Positions 21,196 through 32,217 of a stretch of 64,000 bases of DNA are shown one piece after another. Numbering within the stretch: position 1 is the first letter of the stretch; every line of letters begins with the position of its first letter. Made by a program: the position numbers and the translations under genes. The notes beneath the pieces are model-generated. The model made no database searches, was not told the origin of the DNA, and saw only the letters and a list, made by a program, of their open reading frames with translations. Origin of the DNA: Rhizophagus irregularis (taxonomy: Eukaryota; Glomeromycota; Glomeromycetes; Glomerales; Glomeraceae); assembly GCF_026210795.1 (NCBI RefSeq), contig NC_089455.1, positions 2,914,001 to 2,978,000 of the forward strand. Reading direction: 5' to 3'.

Positions 21196-22815
21196 ACGCG
21201 TTTTACTCTATTTTATATTCAAGAATTTCTTGACTGCGAAAGTATTTGACATCAAAAATGATCGATGATCAGATTCTGCAGATTTCGCCGTAGTATTAAC
21301 CAAAACTATGCTTATTAGCTATAGGACGCGTTTAATTTAGCGACATTTGCTAAATTAAATATTTTCGTTTTTTTTTAAAAAAAAAATAAATACCTAATTA
21401 TATTTTAATTGATATATCTTACTGTAAAGAAATTCCCAAAAAATCATTGTATAGAATCACAGGAAGTTGTCATGAATTGCAAGAGTTCCATTTTGCCGAA
21501 GCACATTGGATCAACGAATAAATGTATAAGTTGCGCCATGAAGTCTTAATATTTCAGGTAGTAATTATTACTATAGTATATACGTAATAACATAACATAT
21601 CTTCAAATTTTATTACATATTACATACATATCTTTATTTTTTTGTTAACTTAGATCAACTAAATACATATCCACATTATGTAAGTGCCGCGAATTGAAAT
21701 TACGGCATTACGAAATATGGATTTTACCATTTAAAATATCTAACAAACCATCAAAGATCAGCATTATAGATTTACGGATTACAATTTTCTTTGTGTAATT
21801 TTTGTATATTTGGCATTAAATAATTACGGAATTACTGGAATTTAATATAAGCTTCATATGCCGTAATTAATTCCGACGACAAGTATATCACATTATTATA
21901 TATAATACGAGATAATGTATACAACAAAGACATACTGTAATATGAATTATCTAATTGAATATTTGCGAAATTTTCCTTTTAATTGCCGATCCGCCTAAAA
22001 ACGGCACTGCGTTACTAATAAAATTCGGGGATAATAGCGATAATAAAAAAAAGCATTTTTTGCATCTCGCGCGCGAAATAAGTTTCACCCATTTTACAAA
22101 CAGAAATATCATAAAAACAATATTTTCTTTCATTTTATGACAAGTCATATTTGCCAAAAAATTTTATAATTATATTTCTGTAACTGGTTTTCTTCAACTT
22201 TCACTTGTTTTTAATAATAAAAATATTTTAAAAAAGCTTTTAAAACCAACTTTAGAAGCTAAAAATTATAGGTTTTTATTGTAAATAATGCAATATAGTA
22301 AAATGAAATATTGAAATTTCGTATATTTTAAGGTGTAAATCTGACGCGCGCGCATAGTAAACTCATTATTTTGCATACGAATGTATAACTTTTTTTTGCA
22401 AATTCGTTTTTTTCAAATATTTTTTCAGTATATCATATGATTTTTTTTTTATAGTCAATATGTCATCTATGAGATATCCTTTTTTGAAGTTTGTGTTCTT
22501 AGCACAAAATCGGCAAATTTAACCCCGAATTTTATTAGTAACGCAGTGCCGATTTTAGGCGGATCGGCAATTAAATATAATAAATATAATAAATGTTAAT
22601 GGATAATTTTTACCTCAGCTAAATACAATAGTATTTTTTAAAAAAATTAGAGCAAATATTAATAATTTTTGCTGATGTGTTGTGTTTACATAAAATAAAA
22701 TAAATAATTTTTGTTGATACAGTTTTACATCCACAGTTACATATATAACATATATAAACTTGCTTTGATATTGGAGTTAGTAAATAGAGAAAGATGATTC
22801 GTTAATATATATTAA
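21196..22815. repeat. AT-rich tail of composite unit 2
   Basis: Collinear with the other two tails from GATCAGATTCTGCAGATT to TTCGTTAATATATATTAAAG, but with several gaps and one large insertion (21979-22574). It retains the most CpG-containing words, for example GCCGTAATTAATTCCGACGA near 21870. The homology ends near 22815, so this unit has no following minisatellite. Confidence 0.7.
21979..22574. mobile_element. 596-bp MITE with about 52-bp terminal inverted repeats
   Basis: Left end TTAATTGCCGATCCGCCTAA at 21979; the right end at 22574 is its complement. The repeats run about 52 bp with few mismatches and include CGGCACTGCGTTACTAATAA and ATTCGGGG. The centre is non-coding. Both frames of about 60 codons over the left end (21951-22157) are artefacts of the repeat. 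The exact target duplication is unclear, because extra sequence also lies to its left. Confidence 0.8.
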
Positions 22816-25484
22816 AGTTTGCAGGTAGTTTATCGAATTTTAAAGCTTAATTTCTCTAAAACAAAAATCCAATGAAAAAATCAAATAAAGATCGGAATTA
22901 CATGATTACAGTTTCAGATGAAATTAACGCGCCAATGAAATTGTAAATCAATAAATTTTGTGTCAATAACATTTATAAAACGTGGGTCAGTACATTTCTT
23001 TACAGTTGATGACGGTGGGACTATCATTTTTTTTTGTATCACTTATCAGTTATCACTTAATAACTTAATATTTTTATGACAATGATATGATGATTCACCG
23101 TAAACATAAATTTTGATTGGGTGGAACAATTTATTTCCAACATAATAAATGTAATAATAATTCACATGTAAGACGCGTCAAAGGGAAATTTTGCTGCGGT
23201 CTTTGATTGCGGTCTATTTGATCACTTATGATCGAATCAACGGGTAAGCTAGTTAAAAAAGGCAACCAATTCCACGTAAAATATATTTTTAGCAAACAAT
23301 TCATTATTTACTATAATTGAACAATTTGATCTTTTAATTCAATTGTAAGTATAAATAAACTAATGAATGTAAATATTAAATCACATTCATTTTTTTTTTA
23401 AAAAATTACGCGTTTTTTTTTATTTTTAATCTGGTAAATAAAAATGATGTAATTTGTTTTGTGAAATAGTTTGGGGCTTTTTTTTTTATTGCTTTTTATT
23501 TACTCTATAAATTTTTTTAAGCCCGATCTAAAAAGATTAATTTTCGTTCAATTTTCTTTTAAAAAAAAAAAACCAAAGAATAATATAAAATCGGTTTAGG
23601 TAATAAATTTTCCAAATTGATACATATAAAAAGTTTCGATCAACTTTTTTAAGGGATATTCTTTGTAATAATTACATTAAAAAGGAATTTATTTTGTGAA
23701 AATGATCTCATTATTTTCTGATGATTTCAAATAGTTTGACTCTTTTTGGAATGGTAAAAATGGTAAAGTAAAAAAGCTGATCAAAGTTGATCGATCACAA
23801 GGACAACTTTTTTTTAAAAAAAAGGAATATTTTTTACATTAATGTTTTTATAAAAAAAAAAAGGAATATTCTAAAATTTTATTTAAATAATAAAAAGGAA
23901 AATTAAAAGGGTAACATAATAATATATTAAGATCAAGGTAGCATGAATATTCATGATCTTTGTTAAACGGGGGAATGGAATACTGAAGATCTAATAAAAT
24001 AATTCCCCGGATCCTGAGAATAATTTAACCAAATAGAGGTTTTATTGATACATTGATACATTATTATTATCCAAAGAAATAAAATATTCTCCCACGATAA
24101 TTTACTCCCAAATTATTTATTCAATCATTAACCAATAATGTAACCAATAATTTAACCAATTGTTTGTCCAATTATTTTTTTTTAAAAAAAAAAGAAACAA
24201 AAAAAAATGGAAATGGAAAAAACTGAAACGGATAAAAAATTAATTTGTAAAATAAAATAAGAAAAGTTTATTATGCAGTATTTAAACCTTAGAGGAATGA
24301 TAATTCACGAATAAAATCAATGAAATAGAAATAGGAAATTATTCATGTGAAACTTGGGAAAAAATCTCTTTTAAAATGAGAAAAAAGCTTGGTGCCACGC
24401 TGCCACAATTTTTTAAAGTGGCAATGAAAGACCAAAATTAGGATTTAAACTCCGATTATGAATGGGTAATAAACTAATTAAAGTAAATAATAGTAATAAT
24501 ATAATAAAAATATTTTGAATATTTTAATAAAAATAAAAAGTTTATTATAAAACGTTTAGCGAAATGATTTGTAATTTTATGACGCTGTGTTATAAATAAT
24601 GAGTCATTTGATCAAATTTTTTCTGTATAACCCAAAATTGATTAAGTTGATTCACACAACGAATTACCAATTTTAATTACCCGAAATTTTTTGTTTCCTA
24701 TAATTGTCGGTTTGAGAAATATCAAACTCCCTGACAAAAAAAAGTTATTATATATATAATTATATATATTCTAATTCTAAATGATATTTTCTCTTGATAA
24801 ACAAAAAAAATTTACATTGTTTAAAATTTTTTTTTTTTTGATCGACGAATAAAATATTTATCATTAAAACCAAGCCACGAATAAAAACGCCACCTTTTTT
24901 AAAACAAAGTTTTTTTGAGTTTTTCTGTAGTTTATTCGTCATTTTCCTTCCTTTTTTCTTTTAATTTAAGTTAAATAATATAAAATAAATTATTGTGATC
25001 GTTGTTTTGTTACAATTGCATGAATGAAACTTTACTCAATATTCCTTTTTTGATTTCATTATGCGTGTAACTATATAAAAAAAATAACTTTCAAAAAAAA
25101 AAAATAAAAATAAAAAAAATAATTTTTTGTCTTTTTTTAAAAACAAAATAACAAAAATAACAACCAAAATAAAAAAATAAAAAATAAAAAAAATAAAAAA
25201 AAATTAGTCGAACTTTTTTTTTCCTCTTTCTTTCTATTTTATTTCTATAATTATAACTTTTTTTTCTTTTTCTTCCCTTTTAAAAGAATATTTCTTTCCC
25301 CTCTTGAAAAAAGTATAATATATTTGACGTCATTTTTAGCGAAAAAGAAAAGAGTTAACACTTACTGGGTTAAGTTGTTAAAACTCTTTTTTTAATAATA
25401 ATAAAAATTTATATAAACAAACAAAAATAAAATGATAAATAGTTTTTTTATAATAAAAAAATCACACAAATCGTTGAAAAAAAA
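22816..25484. other. AT-rich spacer upstream of the BTB-TLDc gene
   Basis: No gene supported. It contains long homopolymer runs and, from about 25200 to 25310, a T/C-rich stretch that is a plausible promoter or 5' leader. The minus-strand 60-codon frame at 24760-24942 has no domain. Confidence 0.5.
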
Positions 25485-25555
25485 ATCATATATATAAATC
25501 ATATATAAAAAATCATATATAAAAATCATATATAAAAATCATATATAAATCCAAA
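25485..25555 (+). repeat. Short tandem repeat in the 5' leader
   Basis: About five copies of AAAAATCATATATA with small length changes, ending just before the start codon at 25560. It would lie in the untranslated leader of the BTB-TLDc transcript. Confidence 0.8.
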
Positions 25556-25559
25556 AAAT

Positions 25560-27080
25560 ATGTCTACATCACTTTCTAGATCAAGTTCAATTTATTCTAC
25601 TCCTCCTCAAACTCCTTCTTCTGGAACTCCCCCTCCTTTCATAATGTGTACCGATTTTTTACCAAACCTTTCAAAAGATTTATCTTTATTACTCTCAGAA
25701 AATGAAGATTATAACATGATAATTAACGTTGGAGAACAACCAAACGTTAAACAATTTAAAGTACATTCTATAATACTTCGTGTACGTTCTTCTTATTTTA
25801 GAGCTGCTTTATCATCTGAATGGGCCAAAGTTGAAAATAATTATATCACTTTTAATAAACCAAATATTAATCCTAAAATATTTGAAATAATATTAACTTA
25901 TATTTATACTGGTACTATAATATTGGATGAAAGTATTAGTTCTGATACTATGTCTATCTTAGAAGTTATGATGGCTGCTGATGAATTATGTTTACAAGAA
26001 ATGATTGATTACGCTCAAGATTATCTTTTACTTTATAAACCTGGTTGGATACAACGTAATTTTTCTACTACTCATAAGATCGCTTTGGAACATTCAAATA
26101 CTTTTACAAAATTATTGGATTATTGTAATGAAATAATAGTAAATGATCCTGAATTGGTTTTTTGTTCTGAAGATTTTAATTCTATTGATGAAAATACTTT
26201 TATATCTTTATTAAAGAGAGATGATTTATTAAAAGATGAAGTTGTACTTTGGAATCATTTAATTAAATGGGGTACTTCTCGTGCTTCTATATCTAAAGAT
26301 TTATCTAATTGGTCTAGTAAAGAATTTGAAATATTATCTGAAAAAATTGAAAAATCTATTTCTCATATTAGATTTTTACATATATCAAGTGGTGATTTTT
26401 ATAAAAGGGTTAAACCTTTTGCTCAATGTTTACCTCCTGATTTATTTGAAGATATATTACAATATCATCTTGTACCTGGTCATCAACCTTCCTCTGATTT
26501 GATTCAACCTAAAAGGGCTACTATTGATTCCGTTATTATTGAAAGAAAACATGCTGCTTTATTAGCAAGTTGGATTGATGGTAAAGATGAATTGGTTCAA
26601 AATAAGAGAGATTGTTTAGATAATCCTTATGAATTTAAATTATTACTTAGAGGTACTAGGGATGGTTTCACTGGTACTGATTTTCATCAAAGATGTGATT
26701 CAAAATCTTCTACAATTACTATAATGAAAGTTTCTAATACTGGTGAATTAATTGGTGGATTTACTCCTATTAATTGGTCTTCAAGAAATGATTGGGGTTT
26801 TACTCATGAATCTTTTATTTTTCATCTTGGTGAGAAAAATGTTGTTAGTAGAGTTACTGATCCTGCTAAAGCAATTAATTATTATGAAAATTATGGTCCT
26901 TCTTTTGGTAGAAATGATTTAAAAATGTCTGGTAATTTTAAAGCTGAATTAAAATGTTGTTGTAAACAAGGTGATTATGAATTCCCAATTAGAAATGATA
27001 CAAATAGTTTTAGTATTGATGAATATGAAGTATTTCAAGTTATTCCGAGGAGACCAAATTTAATGAATTTGATCGTATGA
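25560..27080 (+). CDS. BTB-BACK-TLDc domain protein, 506 aa, intronless
   Basis: A single exon. After a Ser/Pro/Thr-rich leader (SSSIYSTPPQTPSSGTPPP), residues about 45-150 form a BTB/POZ domain: FKVHSIILRVRSSYFRAAL, then FEIILTYIYTGTI. The following helical part (about 155-290, FISLLKRDDLLKDEVVLWNH) fits a BACK region. Residues about 325-500 are a TLDc domain: FKLLLRGTRDGFTGTDFHQ, then GGFTPINWSS, WGFTHESFIFHLG and YGPSFGRNDLKMSG. BTB-BACK proteins usually act as Cullin-3 adaptors. TLDc domains are linked to oxidative-stress and V-ATPase biology in animals, but their role here is unknown. This architecture is, from general knowledge, a large family in arbuscular mycorrhizal fungi. The first ATG of the frame follows a long leader without other good starts. 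No truncation is seen. Confidence 0.9.
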   Translation: MSTSLSRSSSIYSTPPQTPSSGTPPPFIMCTDFLPNLSKDLSLLLSENEDYNMIINVGEQPNVKQFKVHSIILRVRSSYFRAALSSEWAKVENNYITFNKPNINPKIFEIILTYIYTGTIILDESISSDTMSILEVMMAADELCLQEMIDYAQDYLLLYKPGWIQRNFSTTHKIALEHSNTFTKLLDYCNEIIVNDPELVFCSEDFNSIDENTFISLLKRDDLLKDEVVLWNHLIKWGTSRASISKDLSNWSSKEFEILSEKIEKSISHIRFLHISSGDFYKRVKPFAQCLPPDLFEDILQYHLVPGHQPSSDLIQPKRATIDSVIIERKHAALLASWIDGKDELVQNKRDCLDNPYEFKLLLRGTRDGFTGTDFHQRCDSKSSTITIMKVSNTGELIGGFTPINWSSRNDWGFTHESFIFHLGEKNVVSRVTDPAKAINYYENYGPSFGRNDLKMSGNFKAELKCCCKQGDYEFPIRNDTNSFSIDEYEVFQVIPRRPNLMNLIV

Positions 27081-28585
27081 AAAAAAAAAAAAAAGTATTA
27101 TTTTTAGTAGTAGTTATTTTAGTAATTTTGTAGACAAAAAAATTATTTTTAGAATAGTAATAATAAAATATAGAACATTTTATAATTTTTTTTTTCTCTC
27201 TCATTTTATTCATTTTTTAATATAATATTAATTAGCAATTTCATTATTATTTTTTTTTGAGATTCGAATAATTAGTTTAGTTTTTCAAAAAAAAAAATTT
27301 TGACATGTATTAAAGCAATAATAAAAAGTCATTTTTTTTTTGATTCAACGAAAAAAAAATGTGCGCAACGAAGTAAAAAACAATGTGCGCAACGAAAGTA
27401 AAAAATGTCAGGTGATCTTAATAATTATATAAAATTGGTTGTATTTCGTTAGTTGTATTGATCGTAATATTTCATCATTATTTAACCTATTTCGGGTAAA
27501 AATATTTAATTAAATGATAGAATTTTTACACAATTAATGATATATATATAAGATAGGCTCGAGACGGATCTGGTTTTTCCACTGCGGATTGATGTTTGAA
27601 ATACCCGATTTTTTATGGCATAAAGGCGTATTATGCGCATATTAGAAAATTATGACGATTGATTTGTTTTTTTTTTCTCGATTTTTTTTTTTAAAAAAAA
27701 TGACATAATTGATTGAAAAATCGGAAATCAAATTATGCATAATGAATGACAATTAAAAGAATTACGTGATTTTTAGTGTATATTAATTATTATGTACACT
27801 GATCTAGTGATCTTGGCAACGGGTAATTTGCCCATTTTGGTATTTTAATGATAATATTATCCCGATATTTTTTTTTTGTGTGAGACCAAGATTATGTAAT
27901 GTTGAGGAGTGTGACAAACTACTAGAGAATTATCGGGTATTCAAATTTGATGAGATCATTAAATATATTATTATGCCTCATGCAAATTTATCCGTTGTTT
28001 ATAATATCTGCATTATACATACGGTAGTATTATGATTGTTCCTTATTATTTGTCTTAGTAAAATTAGTAAAATCAGAATAGATCAAAAACTAATTTTTTT
28101 TAAGTTAAAATATTTGAAATAACAAGAATTACAAGTATTTTGTATTTTGGCTAAAATTAAATCTTTTCAATTTAGTAAATTATGGGCTAAAATTACTTAA
28201 AATAGTATGATTACAGTATTTTAGGGATGGTCATCAAGAAAGATAATTAATAAAAATGGTATAAATTAAAAAAAGGTAAATTGCGTGGATATTCTGAAAT
28301 TTAGTAATTATATATAAAAAAAATTAACTGGTCCAAATGATTGTATAAATTATGATTGATAGCCCAATAATAAGATTGATAATGCCGAAATTAAAAATGA
28401 AGATGCATTCTCAAAAGGTCTTATTTTACAATTATTTTGATTTTGGGGAGGCTTTGTATTTTAAACAATTACAAAGGAATTAAAAATCTGACTATTATAA
28501 GGATTGATCTCAAGCATTAGAGAATTAGTTAAAAAGTGAGGTTAAAAAAAGCGATCCCTGAGTCAGAATGTTCTGATGAAGCTTT
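27081..28585. other. Spacer, no gene seen
   Basis: Likely 3' untranslated sequence of the BTB-TLDc gene, then AT-rich spacer. A 23-bp word with GTGCGCAACGAA and GTAAAAAA occurs twice in tandem at about 27359-27408. Confidence 0.5.
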
Positions 28586-28831
28586 GCGGAAGATCCGAAA
28601 AGATTTATAAGCTTTTTAAAAAATAGTTTAGATAAAGAAAAAAAATAGCGTGGATAAAATCCATTCCTACAGGTTTCATCTTAAATCTAACTAAGGATGA
28701 AAAAGATTATGTAATGTTTGTACTGCGGAAAAGGATGGAGAGAGATCCGAAAAAATTTATATGCTTTTTATCATATAGACAAAGAAAAAATAGCGTGAAA
28801 TCCATCCATCCAGGTTTCATCTTAAATCTAA
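28586..28831. repeat. Imperfect tandem duplication of about 140 bp
   Basis: 28586-28692 and 28724-28831 both begin GCGGAA and carry AGATCCGAAAA, TTTATA-GCTTTT, AAAGAAAAAATAGCGTG and CAGGTTTCATCTTAAATCTA. A weaker repetition continues: CAGACnTCTnCCAT and TTGCACGTG recur near 28900 and 29118. The short frames over this area (28707-29068) are not supported as genes. Confidence 0.7.
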
Positions 28832-29606
28832 TCTTAAAAGGTTTGATACAACCGTTTCTTCTACGCAATTTTGACGAGCCCTGGACACGGTGCCCAGACC
28901 TCTGCCATGAGCAATAGCGGGTATTTCTTGCACGTGTATTTTCAAACATGCTGTATATTAATTAATAAAGCATTTCCCATATCGGGTTTTATTTTAAAGT
29001 GTGTTCTGCATGCGTCAATGATTGCTAAATATTATAAAGTACTTTTTGCCAAACATCACGGAAAATAATTTGTCAAAACGGTTAGATTATCCCGAAAGTA
29101 CTGCGCTGTTTCTTCCAGACTCTACCATCAGAAAAAAGAGTATTGCTTGCACGTGAATTTCAAAGCATATATTATCCCATACATATTTCGATTCTGATTT
29201 TACGCATTAATATAATTAATATTGGATCATGCATTACAAAAATATATCAACTTATTTTTTTACGCAAATTGATCAGTATAAGTCACATTGCGACTGTACA
29301 TTGCCAAAGAAACAAAGAAAGGCTCGAATTTTTTATTGATACATAAAAAATAAAATACATTATCCGGTCTCATTTGACCAATAATCTATAAAAAATGGTC
29401 GTCAGTTGTCAGTCGTCAGTTATACTTGTACGAGACATATACTTGAGTACTACGTTATTTTTTGTGTAATGTGTCACGAAATTTGATTAAGTATTTGAGA
29501 TGATCATGCGAAATTTATTCCTTGTTTCGTAGGATTCGAATATAACGTAAAAAAATAAGGTTAATCTACACTTTGAACTCTGGTAAGGTTTACAGTCACG
29601 CGTATC

Positions 29607-29838
29607 CCTACTGTCGTTAGGCTGCGTTCAGATGTTTGGAGGCAGTCTCCTGGGCAATCCTTAAGCATACGTGTTTAAGGCACCGTAGGCACGTTCCAGC
29701 ATGCTGTTTTCCAGGATGCGTTTATTACACCTACTGTCGTTAGGCAACACAATCCTGCGTTCAGATGTTTGGAGGCAGTCTCCTGTACAATCCTTAAGCA
29801 TACGTGTTTAAGGCACGTTTCAGCATGCTGTTTTCCAG
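29607..29838. repeat. Tandem duplication, two units of about 109 bp, period 123
   Basis: Units 29607-29714 and 29730-29838 share CCTACTGTCGTTAGGC, GCGTTCAGATGTTTGGAGGC, TTAAGCATACGTGTTTAAGG and CAGCATGCTGTTTTCCAG. Each holds the near-palindromes CTTAAGCATACGTGTTTAAG and CAGCATGCTG. It is more GC-rich than its surroundings. The 117-codon minus frame at 29675-30028 covers it and is probably a by-product. Confidence 0.8.
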
Positions 29839-29927
29839 TATACAGTTGACTGTAAACATTACCACGTTGCTTTATTAAAATGGATAAACAGCAATTGAAT
29901 GCATTAATTTCTTTTTCAGATGTTTGA

Positions 29928-30423
29928 ATCTGGGAATATCTTGATGAAAGTAAAGGTAAAGACTGGTTAATTCTTGGAATTTTAGAATTTGCGCGATCGA
30001 ACTCGAACCCTAAATTATCCGTGGCCACAATCGATGATTTTAAGGACGATCTATATGCAATATTACGAAGTTATGCAAAAAAAAATGTAACAATTCACAT
30101 ATATACCACTGCCAAATTGAAGCAATTCATCAAAGATCTTGAATATCGCGAAGAAGCGCGACTTAATGTTACATCCAAATATACATACAGTTTTAAAGGT
30201 AAGATTTACAAAGTTCGAAACTAATATTTATGATTGATATCGAACTTATCAAAAATCTTTAGGATCAGTAAGAAAACTAGAAGCTTATTGATCAATTACG
30301 AGAAACATGCAATAAACAAAAGCATGAGATTATTAGACGTGGAAGGAGATCAAGAAGATCGTTTGCACAAACGTCAATGCAGTTCATCTGGACAATTGGA
30401 AATCACAGGCAATAAAGCCGACT
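29928..30423 (+). pseudogene. Broken gene of unknown family
   Basis: A plus-strand frame reads IWEYLDESKGKDWLILGILE from 29928 (after a TGA at 29925) through TIDDFKDDLYAILRSYAKKN to KYTYSFKG. A GTAAGATTT donor follows at about 30201 and a TTTAG acceptor lies near 30262. The joined frame continues VRKLEAY and then meets TGA. One base off, the sequence continues as a charged segment (QLRETCNKQKHEI), which suggests a one-base shift. No start codon in good context was found and the family is not recognised. It follows the tandem duplication at 29607-29838. Confidence 0.4.
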
Positions 30424-32217
30424 ACCACCATTAAATTTTAAATTTTAGGAACGGAAACCTGACGAAGATATTTTCCAACCCACCCACTGTATCTAAGTGA
30501 CGCCTCTTGCAAGTATATATATATTCATGTAGGAAGAAAGGTGATTTGCTATCTCCAGTCATACCATAGAATATATTCATATATACCTTGAAAGCATATT
30601 GTTTCGTATCCAAACAAGAGTAGTCAAAACAAATAGAATCATATTCTGCTATAAATACATACTTTTTTTTATTAATAAAATGATACAAATTTTTGCTAAA
30701 GTTGCGCGTTTTTTTTTTTCTTTCATATTTGCTAAAATCTGCTTGATAGCTCCTGATAATAATAAACCTTTACCCATTAAACCTATTATTAGATTCATGT
30801 TTTTCTTTTTGTCTTTCAAAGGAGTTAAACGTTTTTTCATCTCATTCCATTTACCAGATACAATAGCATAAAGTTCCTTTTCTTCTGAAATACTATTATG
30901 TTGAACAGATCAGGCACATGATGAGTTATTATTAAATAGAAATTCAATTGCACAAAGTTTCTTTCCACTACTTTCTATATATAGTTAGAGCTTACTCGTG
31001 AGATAAGGTCATTTTATCAGATAAGAGATATACTTATATGTCATAATAATATTCAAATACAATAATGCAAAATCCAAACTAGATACAGGATGCTTATTTT
31101 AGTCTTTACTGATGTAAAGACATATGCTCCAGAAAATGACTCAGATTCTACTTATAGTACTGGTTAAGATCCCTTTTTACCATACACTAGCATCTAAAAG
31201 ATTACATATCCTCATTTCTCCTGCAAAATAATATGCACCAAATAATGGTCAAAATGCTACAGTTACTACCTTTTTAAATTTATTAATTGAATTATTATAC
31301 TTAACTATTAATTACTAACAACTAAGAGCATTAATAATGCCATTTATAAACTATTAATTTTTTATTAAAAAAAATTTTGTAATTTTAATTAACATTTATT
31401 AAATTTTTTTTTATTTAATAAATTATTAATTAAATTAAATAATTAAGTTTTATTAAATTACAGTTATTATATCAATAATTATATTATTATATATATTATT
31501 TTTATATATAACTAAATATTTTATTCCATTTTTTCTATTGGTAAAATAACAATTTATTAAATTAATATAATTCTAATGATTATTATTATATATATAATAC
31601 TAATTATTTATTTTACTAGTTTAATTATTAATTAATAAATTTTATTTTGTTATTTTTAATATATAATTTATAATTAATTTATATATATTATAATTAAATA
31701 CTTTTTTACTCTTAGTTTTTTGTAATTATTTTATGAATTTAATAATCAAAATATATTTGGATATAATTCTAAATATTTAATATATAACCCATAACTGGTT
31801 TACATTAAAATTAATGCTTTTATTTTTTTTTATTTTTTTACTATTATTTTAAATTTAATAATCAGATTTGAATAAATATTTTTTTGTTTTACAAAGATTA
31901 TTAAATAGTTGTTACAAATATTTGGGTTTTTTAGAAGTAAAAAAAAATAAACAAGTATAAAAAAAAGAAAAAATAAGAATCTTAACAGATCTTAAAAAAA
32001 TCTATTAATTTATACATTATATATATAATAAGATTGAATCTATTCAGTTAATAATTTAATATTGACTAATTAATGTTTTCAATAAATTTATTTATTATGG
32101 ATCTAAAATTTATGTTAACTATAAATAGCAGTAATGGAAATATGGAATACGTGACTTTACTGCGGATCGGTGCATCTTTAAAAAAAAAATGTTTTTTCAG
32201 TCGAGCGATTTACTAAT
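30424..32217. other. Spacer, no gene seen
   Basis: Frames at 30431-30871 on both strands are rich in Lys, Phe and Ile, without a domain. From 31280 to 32100 the sequence is extremely AT-rich. The last 200 bp are the likely promoter of the kinase gene. Confidence 0.5.

Noticed and set aside
21951-22157. Overlapping frames of 61-68 codons on both strands
   Set aside because: They cover the long terminal repeat of the 596-bp element and are open by chance.
29675-30028. 117-codon minus-strand frame
   Set aside because: Spans the tandem duplication and is antisense to a more protein-like plus frame; no domain.
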